Origin: Cymbidium sinense
Taxonomy: Eukaryota > Streptophyta > Magnoliopsida > Asparagales > Orchidaceae
Assembly: GCA_021442155.1 (NCBI GenBank)
Contig: CM038214.1
Span: 49,854,703 to 49,918,702 of the forward strand
Length of the DNA stretch: 64,000 nucleotides
Reading direction: 5' to 3'
Shown: positions 21,839 to 35,055 of the stretch, piece after piece
How positions within the stretch are numbered: position 1 is the first letter of the stretch
Layout of the letters: every line of letters starts with the position of its first letter
Made by a program: the position numbers and the translations under genes
The notes under the pieces: model-generated
What the model was told of the DNA's origin: nothing
Seen by the model: the letters and a program-made list of their open reading frames with translations, nothing else
Database searches by the model: none

Positions 21839-24800
21839 TTTTTGGGTTTTTTGAGTTTAGGTTTAGGTTTAGGTTTAGGTTTAGTTTAGTTTTATTTTAT
21901 TTTTTATTTGGGTTTAGGTTTAGGTTTAGTTTAGGATTAGGTTTAGGGTTTAGGTTTAGGTTTAGGTTTAGGTTTAGGTTTTAGTTTAGTTTAGTTTAGG
22001 TTTAGTTTAGTTTAGTTTAGTTTAGTTTAGTTTAGGTTTAGGTTTAGGTTTAGGTTTAGGTTTAGGTTTAGGTTATTTTTAGTTTAGTTTAGGTTTAGGT
22101 TTAGGTTTAGGTTTAGGTTTAGGTTTATTTAGGTTTAGTTTAGTTTAGGTTTTAGTTTAGGGTTTAGGTTTAGGTTTAGGTTTAGTTTAGGGTTTAGGGT
22201 TTAAGTTTGGTTTAGGGTTTAGGTTTAAGTTTAGGGTTTAAGTTTAGGTTTAGTTTTAGTTTAGTTTAAGCAGTTTAGGTTTAGTTTAAATTTTAAGTTT
22301 AGATTTAGGTTTTATTTTTTTATTTTATTTTTTAGTTTAGTTTAGTTTAGGTATAGTTTATTTTAGTTTAGGTTTAGGTTTCAGTTAAGGTTTAGGGTTT
22401 AGGTTTAGGTTTTATTTAGTTTAGGGTTTAGATTTAGGTTTAGGTTTAGGGTTTAGGTTTTTTATTTTTTTATTTTTTAGATTTTAAGGTTAAGAGTTTA
22501 GAGTTTAGGTTTTTAGGGTTAATGCTTTTAGGTAATGGGATTTAGGGTTAGGGTTTAGGTTTTAAGGTTTAGGGTTTATGGTGTAGTGTTTAGGATTTAA
22601 GGTTTAGAGTTTCGAGGGTATAGGGTATAGGGATTAAGGTTAGTTTAGGGTTTAGGGTTTAGGGTTAGTTTTAGGGTTTAGAGTTTAGGATTTAGGGTTT
22701 AGGGTTTATGGGTTTTTATTAAATTAAGTAAACCAATAGGTTTAGGTTTATTTAGTTTCTATAGTTTATTTTTTAAATTTAATTTTTTTTATTTAGGTTT
22801 ATTTTTTATTTTTATTCAGTTCAGTTTATTTATTTTAGTTTAAGTTTTTTATGTAATTTATTTTTTAGGTTTAGGTTTGGGTTTATGCTTATTTTTTAGT
22901 TTAGTTTTATTTTTATTTTAATTTTTAGGTATAGGTTTTATTTTTTTTATTTTTAGGTTTAGGTTTAGGTTTTTATTTTGTTTTTTTAGGTTTAGGTTTT
23001 AGGTTTTTATTTTAGGTTTATTTTTAGGTTTTTATTTATTTAGTTAAGGTTTAGTTCTATTTTTAGTTTATTTTATTTTATTTAGTTTACGGTTTAGGTT
23101 TAGTTTATTTTATGTTTAGGTTTAGGTTTTACTTATTTCAATTTAGTTTATTATAGTTTAGTTTATTTTAGTTTAGATTTAGGTTTATTTTATTTTGTTT
23201 ATTTTTGGTTTAGGTTTTTTTTTAGTTTAGGTTTTAGGTTTAGTTTTTATTTATTTTTAGGATTATTTTGTAGGTTTAGTTTTTGTTTAGTTTTTATTTT
23301 ATTTTATTTTAGGTTAATTTTATTTTTATTTCAGATTTAGTATTTATTATATTTAAGTTATTTACTTTTAAGTTTCATTTATTTTTTTAGTTTAGTTTAG
23401 TTTTTATTTATTTTATTTTAGTATAGTTTTTATTTTTATTTTCTTTTATTTTTACATTTAGGTTAAGGTTTAGGTTTTGGTTTAGGTTAAGGTTTTAGTT
23501 TATGTTTTTATTTTATTTTATTTTTTTTTATTTTATTTAACTTTAGGTTTTTTTATTTATTTTATTTTTAGGTTTCATTTAGTTTAGGTTTAAGTTTTAG
23601 GTTTTAGGGTTTATGATTTAGGGTTTAGGGTTTAGGGTTTGGGGTTTAGGGTTTAGGGTTTAGGGTTTTAGGCTTTAGGATTTAGGGTTTAGGTTTTAGG
23701 GTTTTAGGGTTTAGGGCTTAAGGTTTATGGTTTAAGGTTTAGGGTTTTTTTATTTTTTTTTATAGGGGTTATGTTTATTTAGTTTATTTAGTTTGTTTTT
23801 TATTTTTTTATTTCTATTTTTATTAAGTTTAAATTATTTGTTTGAGGTTTATTTATTTTAGTTTATTTTTTAATTTTATGTTTATTTTTTAGTTGAGTTT
23901 TATTTTTATTTAATTTTTTTGGTTTAGGTTTTATTTTTTATTTTTAGTTTTAGCTTTAAGTTTTTATTTTATTTTCTTAGGTTTAGGTTTTAAGTTTTTA
24001 TTTTAGGTTTATTTTTAGGTTTTATTTTTATTTTAGGTTTAAGTTTATTTTTAGTTTATTTTATTATATTTAGTTTGGGTTCAACTTTAAGTCTAGTTTA
24101 TTTTAGGTTTAAGTTTATGTTTTATTTATTTGAGTTTAGTTTATTTTAGTTTAGGTTTAGGTTTATTTTGTTTATTTTATTATTATTTTAGTTTAAGTTC
24201 TTATTCCTATTTTAGGGTTTGAGTTTTATTTTTTATTTATTTTTAGGTTTATTTTTTAAGTTTAGGTTTTAGTTTAGTTTTTATTCTATTTTATTAGAGG
24301 TTTATTTTATTATTATTTTACATTTACTTTTTATTTTATTTAGGTTTTTTATTCTTAGGTTTATTTTATTTTTTTAGTTTAGTTTAGGTTTTTATTTATT
24401 TTATTTTAGTGTATTTTTATTTTTATTTTATATTTTTTAAGTTTAGGGTTAGGTTTTAGTTTAGGCCTTTATTTTATTTAAGTTTATTTTTTATGTTTTG
24501 TTGAGGTTTTATTTAGGTTTAAGTTTTTTTTTGGGTTTAGGGTTTAGGGTTTAGGTTTTAGAGTTTAAGATTTAGGGTTTAGGATTTATGCTTTAGGTTT
24601 TAGGGTTTTTAGGGTTTAGGGATAGCTTAGGATTTATTGTTAATTTAGGCTTTAGGGTTAGCTTAGGGTTTATTATTAGTTTAGGATTTATGGTTTAGGG
24701 TTTAGGGTTTAGGGTTTATGGTTTTTAGGGTTTAGTATTTATGGTCTAGGGTTAGTTTAGGGTTTAGGGTTTAGGGTTTAGGGTTTTAGGGTTTAGGGTT

Positions 24801-27289
24801 TAGGGTTTAGGGTTTCGGGTTAGGGTTACGATTTATAATTTAGAGTTTAGGATTAGGCTTTCGGTTTATGGTTTAGGGTTTAAGGTTTAAGGTTTTTTTA
24901 TTTTTTATTTATTTATTTTTTATTTTTTTAAAATTAAGTGAACTGGTAGGTTTAGGATTATTTAGTTTATTTTATTTTTTATTTTCATTTTTATTTAACT
25001 TAGTTTATTTATTTGTTGTTTATTTATTTTAGTTTATCTTTAGGTATAGGTTTAGGTTTACGTTTATTTTTTAGATGAGTTTTATTTTTATTTTATTTTT
25101 CTAGTTTATGTTTTATTTTTTATTTTTTGGTTTAGCTTTAGGTTTTTATTTTATTTTTTTGGGTTTAGGTTTCTAATTTAGGTTTATTTTTAGGTTTAAT
25201 TTTTTAATTTAGGTTTAGGTTTATTTTTAGTTTATTTTACTTTATTTAGTTTAAGTTGATGTTTAAGTTTAGTTTATTTTAGGTTTTGGTTTAGGTTTTA
25301 TTTATTTCAGTTTAGTTTATTTTAGTTTAGGCTTAGGCTTAAGTTTATTTTGTTTATTTTATTTTTATTTTTTGTTAAGTTTTTATTTTTTATTTATTTT
25401 TAGGTTTGTTTTTTAAATTTTATTTTTTTTAGTTTTTATTTTATTTTATTTTAGGTTTATTTTATATTTCTTTTATGTTTACATTTTCTTTTATTTAGCT
25501 ATTTTATTCATAGGTTTATTTTATTTTTTAGTTTAGTTTAGGTTTTTATTTATTTTATTGTAGTGTATTTTAATTTTAATTTTATTTTGTATTTAAGTTT
25601 AGGTTTAGGTTTTAGTTTAAGTTTTTATTATATTATATTTTTTTATTTTATTCAAGTTTATGTTTTTTTATGTTTTCTAAGGTTTTAATTAGGTTTAAGT
25701 TTTGTTTTTTGGTTTTAGGGTTTAGGGTTTAGGGTTTAGGTTTTAGGGTTGAAGGTTTAGGATTTAGGGTATAATTTTTAGGCATTAGGGTTTAGTGTTT
25801 TGAGGGTTTAGAGTTAGCTTAGGGTTTATGGTTAGTATAGGCTTTATGCTTTAGGGTTTGGGGTTTAGGGTTTAGTGTTTAGGGTTTATAGTTTAGGGTT
25901 CAAAGTTTAAGGTTTTAGGGTTTAGGATTTAGTGTTTAGGGTTTAGGGTTTAGGATTTAGGGTTTAAGATTTTGGGTTTTGGGTTTAGAGTTTAAGGTTT
26001 AGGGTTTTTTTAATTAAGTAAACTAGTAGGTTTAGGTTTTTGTTTAGTTTATTTAGTTTATTTTTTATGTATTTTAATTTATTTTATTTTTTATTTTTAT
26101 TTATTTTTATTTTTTTATTTATGTTTATTTTAGGTTTTCTTATGTTAGTTTATGTTTTTTATTTTAGTTTATTTTTATTAGTTTAGGTTCAGGCTTATGT
26201 TCATTTTTTAGTTTAGTTTTATTTTTATTTTTTTATGTTTAGGTTTTAATTTTTATTTTAGGTTTTGGTTTAGGATTTTATTTTATTTTTTTAGGTTTTG
26301 ATTTTAGGTTTATTTTTTGGTTTTTTTTAAAGTTTAAGTTTATGTTTATTTTCAGTTTATTTTATTTGATTTAGTTTAAGGTTTAGGATAAATTTATTTA
26401 GGTTTAGGTTTTGGTTTTATTTATTTTAGTTTTGTTTATTATAGTTTAGGTTTAGGTTTATTTTATTTTTTTATTTTAGGTTTAGGATTTTTTAAGTTTA
26501 AAGTTTAGATTTTATTTTTTATTTATTTTAGGTTTATTTTTTAGTTTAGGTTTTATTTAGGTTTTATTTTAGTTTATTTTTGGCTTATATTATTTTTATT
26601 TATTTTTAAGTTTATTTTTTAGGTTTAAGTTTTTATTTAGTTTTTATTTTATTTTATTTTAGGTTTATTTTAGTTTTAATTTTAGTTTAGTTTTTATTTT
26701 ATTTAGGATTTTTATTTTAAGGTTTATTTTATTTTTTTAATTTAGTTTAAGTTTTTAATTATTTTATTTTAATTTAGTTTTCATATTTTATTTTATTTTT
26801 AGATTTAGGTTTAGGTTTAGGTTTAAGTTTTAGTTTAGGTTTTTATTTTATTTTATTTTTTATTTTATTTAGGTTTAGGTATTTTTATTTATTTTATTTT
26901 TATGTTTTATTTAGTTTAAGTTTATATTTTTAGGTTTTTAAAGTTTAGTGATTAGGGTTTTGTGTTTAGGGTTCAGGGTTTGTGATTTAGGGTTGTAGGC
27001 TTTAGGGTTTAGGATTTATGGTTAAGGGTTCAGGGTTTAGGATTTTAGTGTTTTAGGGTTTAGGATTTAGGTTTGAGGGTTTAAGGTTAGGGTTTAAAGT
27101 TTAGGGTTTTATGGTTTAGGGTTGTAATTTAGGGTTTATGGTTTAGGGTTTAGGGTTTAGGGTTAGTTTTAGGCTTTAGTGTTCATGGTTAGGGTTTTTT
27201 ATTTTTTTATTTTTTTTATTTTTAGGGTTAGGGTTTTCTATTTAGGTTTTAGGGTTTAGGTTTTAGGTTTATGGTTTAGGGTTTTTTTT
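21839..27289 (+). repeat. Telomere-derived satellite, block 3
   Basis: No gene. It starts with a regular array of TTTAGG and TTTAG units (about 21848-22260), then monomers of about 1.0-1.2 kb with boundary words at about 22725, 23757 (eroded), 24937 and 26010. Each monomer is a T-rich ordered part followed by a TTTAGGG part. From about 23330 onward it is the sister of 4719-8694. Confidence 0.9.
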
Positions 27290-27772
27290 AACTAAGAATA
27301 AATTCAGATTCAACATTTCTTCTTTTCGATTTCATCAACCAAGTAGTAACACACTAAGTTTTCTAAGACACAAGCAATGAGATAGATCAAAAATGAGGAC
27401 CCATAGAGCAAATAAAAAACCCTAGATAACTAGAACCATTTTTACTATAAAGACACAGTTCTATAAGTAGTAGATCGGATCGATCATTCTTTAGTTTCTC
27501 CAGCTCCCATTAGAACCACCTTGGCCTCTCAAATAGCGGGATCCACCATCATAACCCGGATCTCTCCCTCTGTCACTACCATAGTTGTAAGCTTCGTCGC
27601 TCCTCCCTCCTCCATAACCACCACTACTCTGATCACCACCTCCATATCTACCAGCACCTCCAGATCCCCCACCACCACTACAATAGCAGCCACCTTTGCC
27701 TCCACCATGAGATCTAGGCTGAGCTAAGTTTACAGTGATGTTCCAGCTGTTAAGGTTCTATCCATTCTTTGA
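27290..27772 (-). pseudogene. Glycine-rich RNA-binding protein (GRP7-like) fragment, copy c
   Basis: This is the best-preserved C-terminus of the four. On - it ends GGSRYLRGQGGSNGSWRN with a stop at 27491-27493, the typical end of plant GRP7/GRP8-class proteins. Upstream is the glycine-rich tail, and at the 27772 end the remnant of the RRM terminus (ITVNLAQPR). The likely 3' UTR runs to about 27290, where the + strand reads TTTTTTTAACTAAG directly after telomeric text. The RRM core is missing. An ORF read on + (27521-27727) is an artefact of the GC-rich codons. Confidence 0.82.
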
Positions 27773-29550
27773 GTTTTGGTTTAGGTTTAGGTTTATTAGG
27801 TTTTAGGGTTTAGGTTTATTTTTAGGTTTATTTTTTAATCTATTTAGTTACTTTAGGATTAAGTTTAGGGTTTGGGGTTTACGGTTTAGGGTTTAGGCTT
27901 TAGGGTTAGGGTTTATGACTTAGGGTTTAGGCTTTAGGCTTTAGGTTTATTTTTTAATTTATTTAGTTACAAGATTTAGATGGGTTTAGGTTTAGGTTTA
28001 GGTTTAGGTTTAAGTTAATGTTTAGGTTTAGGGTTTAGGTTTAGGTTTAAGTTTAGGTTTAGGTTTAGGTTTAGGGTTTATAGGTTTTATAATTTAGGTT
28101 TGGGTTTAGGTTTAGTGTTTGAGTTTATAGTTTAGATTTAGGGTTAGGATTATTTAGGTTTAGGGTTTTTTAGGTTTAGGTTTTAGGTTTAGGTTTTAAG
28201 TTTAGGTTTAGGGTTTTTAGGGTTTAGGGTTTAGGGTTTAGGTTTTAGGTCTAGGATTCAGGTTTTAGTTTAGGGTTTAGGTTTTACGTCTAGGGTTCAT
28301 GTTTCAGTTTAGGGTTAAGATTAAGTGGGCAATTAATCCTAAATTTTATGGGTTAATTTAATGGGATGACCTCTATCTCCCATTATTTTCTTGGAATTTA
28401 TTTATCAGTTAATTAGGAAAATAGATGAATTGAACCATAATTACTCTTTTAAGTTAATTAATGATTAATTATTCCCATGAATAGTAAAAATTAGTTAATT
28501 ACTTTTCTTAATCATTGCTCAATAATAAATGAACTAAGGAACAAAGTTTAGGATATAGGGTTTATGGTTTAGGGTTTTGGGTTTAGGGTTAGGATTTACG
28601 GTTACATTTTAGGGTTTAGGGTTTAGCATTTAGGTTTAATAGTTATAGAGATTAAGGTTTTGGGTTAAGGGTTTAGGGTTTATGCTTTTTAGAGTTTAGG
28701 GCTTAGGGTTTAAGTTTTAGGGTTTGGGTTTAGGGTTTAGGGTTTAGGAATTGGGTTTTAGGATTTAGTGTTTATGGTTTTAGGGTTTAGGGTTTAGGGT
28801 TTGGGGTTTAGGGTTTAGGATTTAGGGTTTTAGGTTTAGGATTAAAGGTTTAGGGTTTAGGTTTAGGTCAGAGTTCACATTTAGTTTAGTTTAAGTTATA
28901 GTTTTAGGTTTAGGTTTAGGGTTAAGGTTTAGGTTTTAGGGTTTAGGGTTTAGGGTTTATGTTTTAAACTTTAGATTTAGGTTTAGTTTAGGTTTAGGGT
29001 TTAGGTTTAATGTTTAGGATTAGTTTTAGGATTAAGGTTTAGGTTGAGGTTTAGGTTTACTTTAAGTTAGGGTTTATTGTTTAGGGTTTAGGTTTAGGTT
29101 TTAGTTTAGGATTTTGGGTTTAGGAAGGTTTAGGGTTTAAGATCTGATTTAGTTTAGGATAAGGATTAGGTTTAGGGTTTAGGTTTTAGGTCTAGGGTTC
29201 ACATTTTAGTTTAGGGTTTAAGGTTTTAGGGTTTTAGGTTTAGGGTTTAAGGTTAGCTTAGGGTTTAGGGTTATTTTAGGGTTTAGGGTTTAGGGTTTAG
29301 GTTTTAGGCTTTAGGATTTAGGGTTTAGGGTTTTAGGGTTTAGGGTTTAGGTTTTAAGGTTTAGGATTTAGGGTTTAAGGTTTTAGGGTTTAGGGTTGTA
29401 GATTTAAGGTTTAGTGTTTAGGCTTAGTTTTAGGGTTTAGGGTGCTTAATTTTTCATTTTATTTTTATGGTTTAGGATTTTGGGTTTACAGTTTAGGGTT
29501 TAGGTTTTAGGTTCAAGGTTCTAGTTTTAGTTTAAAGTTTAGGGTTTTTA
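27773..29550 (+). repeat. Telomere-like block (TTTAGGG-rich), unit 2
   Basis: No gene. Mostly TTTAGGG, TTTAGG and TTTTAGGG variants interrupted by the 230-bp AT-rich cassette. It is the cleaner counterpart of 9167-10707 and shows that canonical telomeric text is the likely true state there. Confidence 0.9.
28315..28545. repeat. 230-bp AT-rich cassette, copy c
   Basis: Close match to 9685-9918 (shared ATGGGTTAATTTAATGGGAT and AATGAACTAAGGAA). It lies about 540 bp right of the glycine-rich-protein fragment c. Confidence 0.85.
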
Positions 29551-30040
29551 ATTTTTTTTAACAGAGAACAAATTCAGATTCAACATTTCTTCTTTTTGAT
29601 TTCAGCAACCAGGTAGTAACTCACCAAGTTTGCTAAGACACAAGCGATGACATAGATCAAAAATGAGCACGCATCGAGCAAATCAAAAACTTTAGATAAC
29701 TAAAATTGTCTCTTTTGTAAAGATAGACTTCTATAAGCAGTAGATCAGATCGACCATTCTCCAGTTTCTCTAATTTCCATCAAAACCACCTCAGCCTCTC
29801 AAGTATCAAGATCCACCATCATAACACCGATCTCTCCCTGCATCACCACCATGACTATAACCTCCGTCACTCCTCCCACCTTCAGAACCACCACTACTCC
29901 GACCACCACCTCCATATCCATCAACACCTCCAGATCCCCCACCACCACTGTAATAACCATCGCCTTTGCCTCCACCTATAGATCTAGCCTGAGCCTGGTT
30001 GATGGTGATGTTCCAATTGTCAAAGTTCTGTCAATTCTTA
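29551..30040 (-). pseudogene. Glycine-rich RNA-binding protein fragment, copy d
   Basis: On - the RRM end reads FDNWNITINQAQARS, followed by GGGKGDGYYSGGGGSGG and a degraded tail ending in DGGS. The C-terminal Trp codon is TAG (29770-29772) as in copy b, and the ordinary stop is TGG here. The 3' UTR ends at a T-rich junction (TTTTTAATTTTTTTTAACAG on +) after TTTAGGG. The ORF on + (29851-30048) is spurious. Confidence 0.78.
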
Positions 30041-32455
30041 GAGTTTAGGTTTAGGTTTAGGTTTATTAGGTTTTAGGGTTTAGGTTTATTTTTTTAATTT
30101 ATTTAATTACTTTAAAATTAGGTTTATCATTTGGGGTTTAGGGTTTAGGATTTAGGGTTAGGGTTTTGGGTTTTGTGTTTAGGGTTTAAGTTTAATTTTT
30201 AATTTATTTAGTTACTTTAGGTTTAGATTTAAGGTTTGGGGTTTAGGGTTTAGGGTTTATTATTTAGAGTTAGGGTTAGGGTTTATGGTTTAGGGTTTAG
30301 GGTTTAGGGTTTAGGGTTTAGTGTTTAGGGTTTAGGGTTTAGGGTTTAATGTTTTGGGTTTAGGGTTTAGGGTTTACAGTTTAGGGTTTATGGTTTAGGG
30401 TTTAGGGTTTAGGGTTTTAGGGTTTAGGTTTAGGGTTTAGGGTTTTAAGATTTAGGGTTTAGGGTTTAGGGTTTAGGTTATAGGTCTAGGGTTCAATTTT
30501 TAATTTATGGTTTAGGTTTCTCATTTAGGGTTTAGGGTTTATGTTTTTGGTTTAGGTTTTAGGGTTTAGGGTTTAGGGTTTAAGGTTTAGGGTTAATGGC
30601 TTTTAGGGTTTATGGTTAAGGGTATAGGGTTAAGGTTTTAGGTCGAAGGTTCAGGTTTTAGTTTAGGGTTTAAGTTTTAGGTCTAGGATTCAGGTTTTAG
30701 TTTAGGGTTTAGATTAAGAGAGCAGTTAATCCCAAATTTTGTGAGTTTATTTAATGGGATGACCTCTACCTCCCATGATTTTCTTGAGATTTATTGCTCG
30801 CATAATTTAGAAAATTTGACTAAATGAACTCTAATTACTCTTTTAAATTAATTATTGATTAATTAATCCCATGAATAGTAATAAATTAGTTAATTAGATT
30901 TATTAATCATTGTTCAATAGTAAATGAACTAAGGAATAGGGTTTAGGGTTTAGGGCTTAGGGTTTTTAGGGTTTAGTGTTTTTGAGTTTACGATTTTAGG
31001 GTTTAGGGTTTAAGGTTAGGGTTTAGGTTTGGGTTTATTGTTTAGGGTTTAGTGTTTGGGGATTAGGGTTTTAGGGTTTACAGTTTAGGGTTTAGGGCTT
31101 AAGTTTCAGGTACAGGGTTCAGGTTTTAGTTTACGATTTAGGGTTTAGGGTTTCTGATTTAGGTTTTAGGGTTTAAGGTTTTAGGATTTAAGGTTTAGGC
31201 TTTAAGGTTTAGGTTTAGATTTCGGTTTTAGGTCTAGAGTTCAAATTTTAGTTTAAGATTTAGGGTTTAGGGTTTTGGGTTTTTAGGGTTTAGGGTTTAA
31301 GGTTTAGTGTTTAAGGTTAGCTTAGGGTTTAGTGTTAGTTTAGGGTTTAGGGTTTAGGGTTTGGGTTATAGGCTTTAGGGTTTAAGGTTTTTAGGTTTAG
31401 GATTTATGATTTAGGGTCGGTTTAGGGTTTAGGGTTTAGGCTAAGTTTAGGGTTTAGGGTTTAGGGTGTAAGGTTTTGTGTTATAGGTTTAGGGTTGTAG
31501 ATTTAGGGTTTTGGGTTAATTTTAGGGTTTAGGGCTTAACGTTTATTACTTAGGATTTAGGGTTTAGGGTTTACAGTTTAAGGTTTTGAGTCTTTTAAAA
31601 TTAGGTAAACTAGTAGGTTTAGGTTTTTCTTTAGTTTTTATAGTTTATTTTTTAGTTATTTTAGTTTATTTAATATTTTATTTTATTTTTATTTATTATT
31701 TATTTTTATTTAGTTTATTTTAGGTTTATGTATTTTAGTTTAGGTTTTTTATTTTAGTTTACTTTTTAGGTTTAGGTTTAAGTCTATGTTTATTTTTTAG
31801 TTTAGTTTTATTTTTACTTTATTTTTTAGGTCTAGGTTTTATTTTTTATTTTTAGGTTTAGGTTTATGATTTTATTTTATTTTTTAGGTTTTGGTTTTAG
31901 GTTTATATTTTAGGTTAATTTTTAGGTTTTTTTGTTTGTTTAGATTTAGGTTTATTTTTAGTTTATTTTAAAATATTTAGTTTAGGGTTCAGGTTAAGTT
32001 TATTTTAGGTTTAGGTTTAGGTTTTATTTATTTTACTTTAGTTTATTTTAGTTTAGATTTTGGTTTATTTTATTTTGTTTATTTTAGGTTTACGTTTCAT
32101 TTTTTTAGTTTAAGGTTTAGGTTTTATTTTTTATTTATTTTTTTATGTTTAGGTTTTTATTTTATTTTATTTTAAGTTTATTTTATTTTTATTTTTCATC
32201 TAGTTTTTATTTTATTTAATTTTTTTTATTAGGTTTATTTTATTTTTTTATTTTAGTTTAGCTATTTAATTATATTATTTTAGGTTAGTTTTTATTTTAT
32301 ATTTTATTATATATTTAGGTTTAGATTTTTATTTTATTTAGTTTTAGGTTTTTTATTTATTTTATTTTTAGGTTTTATTTAGTTTAGGTTTAGGTTTTTT
32401 GGTTTTTAGGTTTTTAGGCTTTTAGGGTTTAGGGTTTAGGGTTTAGGGTTTAGGA
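30041..32455 (+). repeat. Telomere-derived satellite, block 4
   Basis: No gene. TTTAGGG-rich text with the AT-rich cassette at 30712, then a monomer boundary (AAATTAGGTAAAC, about 31600), a T-rich monomer and a final TTTAGGG run that meets the poly(T) of LINE copy 3 at 32456. It is the counterpart of 11141-13116. Confidence 0.9.
30712..30940. repeat. 230-bp AT-rich cassette, copy d
   Basis: Matches 11640-11858 most closely (shared CATAATTTAGAAAATTTGAC and AATGAACTAAGGAA). Confidence 0.85.
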
Positions 32456-32487
32456 TTTTTTTTTTTGGAAACCCCATATAGGGGGAA

Positions 32488-32493
32488 TTTTAT
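32488..32493 (-). promoter_or_regulatory. LINE polyadenylation signal AATAAA, copy 3
   Basis: AATAAA on - just upstream of the terminal A run, in the same context as at 13148. Confidence 0.6.
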
Positions 32494-34920
32494 TTCCACA
32501 AAAAAAGGGTTACAAGGTCCTGAATAGGGGATAAACTCCATAACTACTGCTCAAAGAGCTTCAATTAGCATAGAGAGTAAATCCCCTATCCAAGTACAAC
32601 CAAAAGCAAAATAAAAGAGTAACGGAAAGCAAAAGATACAAATTGATTAACATAGATAAGCCAAAGCTCAGGCTGAGAGAATGCATGACACTAGGGAGCA
32701 AACCTGTAAGAGAATAAGAGAAATGCACACAAAATTGTAGAAAGATAGAAATTAGAGCGGTTAAAGTAATCTGAGACAAAATAAAATTTAAAACAGCATA
32801 AACGAGAAAGATTATAAAGAAGTGTGTGAGAGAAGGCTCAGGCTCAATCACATCAAAATGGGGCAGATGCAAATATGAGCATCCAAACTTCAACGGAAGG
32901 GTTACATCACAAGAGCTACTACCAAACCAAAAAGGAGTAAAATTATCAGAACCATCATAGCCAACAAACCTGTGGGAAGATAGCAACCATTTGTTGAAAG
33001 TCTTTTGAGCCTTAGTACCTGCAAACCTAAACAAAGCCATAAACATAATAGAAATGGATACAACAAAGAGCAGAATGGGAAAGAGGATCCCATGTAGAAT
33101 AAATATCATCAATATAGTCACCATGGCATGAGAATCACTACACATATGAAAATGAACCATCTTTGCCATATCCACCTTTTTTACCAGAGCCAAGAGTTTA
33201 GATAGGCCAGCATGAAAACCCACCATAGGAAAGCAGCAGAAAAGGCCAGGCAGAGGAAAGAAGCAATATACAATCAGTTGAAAAGCCTGCTGAAATCCAG
33301 CAAGGCAAATCAAATAGCATGTAATTAACTCCATCCTAAACATATGGGACATATATGAAACTTATAGTCACGGTATACTGACCCGATATAGCCGGAAAAG
33401 GTACCCAATCGAATAAGCAATGCGATGTTAACAACCCCTTGTTAATAATTGAAGTTAATAACCGCAAGTGTAAAGCAAGACGAATAACCCAAACCCAAAC
33501 AGAAATGCAGTCTAGAGCCAAGATGGGAATGTAGCGTGATTAGATGGACGAAGCCACGTAATAAGCTACTCATAAACAATTCTAAATAAGGACAATCGGA
33601 GACAACCCATAGCGACTTGCTTTGGCATAAAATAATCCAGTTCTAATAACAAAGACAGCAAATAATAGCAAGCTAGCCATAAACCACCCATTCAGAATAG
33701 ACAGTGCATAAGATAATATCCAAGTAGGTAATAGCATAATCACAGTGATCTGCACAAGTCTAACTAAAACAAGATGAAAAAGATAGCAGCAGATTAAATA
33801 GACCATAAACATCAAGTGATCAGCTGCAGCCTGGTTGGAGATAGCAAAAATAATTAGAAAAACAACTGCCAACAAACAGCCAACAACCTCAAAGGCAGCC
33901 TGCTAGACATAAGACCCGAAAATCTAATAGCCAACAATAAAAGCAACAATACAATTATTGCACCCACCATAAGATAAGCCAGTAAAAAAGAGATGTACAA
34001 CATAGATACAAAAGGGGTACAAAAGAGAGCCATCATTGAAATCCTCCAAAACAAATAAGAATAGGCTTGCAGCTAAACCAACATCCTCAGTAAAAGTAGA
34101 CTGGAAAGAAATCATTAAGTAAGTCCAATCCTGCAAAGAGACAACAATAATAACAAGGGTATTTCAGTTTCTCTCCTTACAAGTTGGGAAGGTGAGGTTA
34201 GCAAAAGCAATCAAAAAAACATCCCTAAGCAGCCTGCTGGACATGAGAGACAACCCCATTAGTAGCTTGTTGGGCACAAAACCCAATTATCCAGTTCAAC
34301 CAACAACCAAGACAACAAATAACAACAAGCTAGCCATAAAACCACCCATTCAGAAAAGACAGTGCATAAGTTAATTTTCAAGTAGGTAATAGCATAATCA
34401 CAGTGATCTGGACAAGTCTAACTGAATCAAGATGGAAAAAATAGCAACAATTTAGATAGCCCACAAACATGTGGTAATCTGCTGCAGCCCAGTTGCAAAC
34501 AACAAGAACAATCAGAAAAACAAAATCCAACAAACAACCAACAACCTCAGAAGTAGCCAGCTGGACATAAGATCCAAAAATCCAACAGCTAATAATTAAA
34601 ACAACAATACAATTATTGCACCCACCATAAGATAAGATAATAAAAAATAGTGGTACAACATAGACACAAAAGGGGTACCAAAGGGAGCCATCATTGAAAT
34701 CCTTCAAGACAAAGGAGAGTAGGCTTTCAGCTAGGGGTGTAAACGAGCCGAGCTTGAGCGAACATAACTCTTGTTCGTGTTCGGCTCATTTGAAATTTAT
34801 TTTGTTCGTGTTTGGCTTGTTTATATATCGAGCTTGAAATGTCTATTCGTGGTCGGCTCATTTAACTAAACGAGATAACAAACCGAACATGAGCTATTTG
34901 TGAACAACAAGCTTTTTGAC

Positions 34921-34983
34921 CGAGGGAGGATTCGAACCTGGGCCAATCTTTTGCATAACAAAAGTTTTAACCACTAAGCCATG
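34921..34983 (-). other. tRNA-like sequence with A-box and B-box
   Basis: On - it reads TGGCTTAGTGGTTAA (pol III A-box), then CTTTTGTTATGCAAAAG, which can form a 5-bp stem with a 7-nt loop, then GGTTCGAATCC (perfect B-box). The acceptor stem does not pair and the T-stem is partial, so it is a tRNA-derived relic, as in SINEs, not a tRNA gene. It sits inside the hAT-like element. Confidence 0.6.
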
Positions 34984-35016
34984 TTTGCATTTGTGATATG
35001 TAAATGTGTTCGTATG

Positions 35017-35018
<2 letters not shown>

Positions 35019-35055
<37 letters not shown>

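Noticed and set aside
21839..27289. A functional chromosome terminus
   Set aside because: The telomeric text is highly degenerate, interrupted and followed by more sequence on both sides, so it is interstitial or subtelomeric in this window. No long pure TTTAGGG array reaches an end.
27521..27727. Thr/Ser-rich ORF on + (and similar at 29851 and 10931)
   Set aside because: These are antisense of the glycine-rich-protein tail; GGN codons read backward give Pro/Thr/Ser-rich text.
32561..33352. 263-codon hydrophobic ORF on - as a membrane protein gene
   Set aside because: It lies in the LINE 3' region, is T-rich, is broken in copies 2 and 4, and matches no family I recognise. Hydrophobicity follows from T-rich codons.
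34921..34983. A functional tRNA gene
   Set aside because: The acceptor stem does not pair and the T-stem has mismatches; only the promoter boxes and the anticodon-like hairpin are kept.
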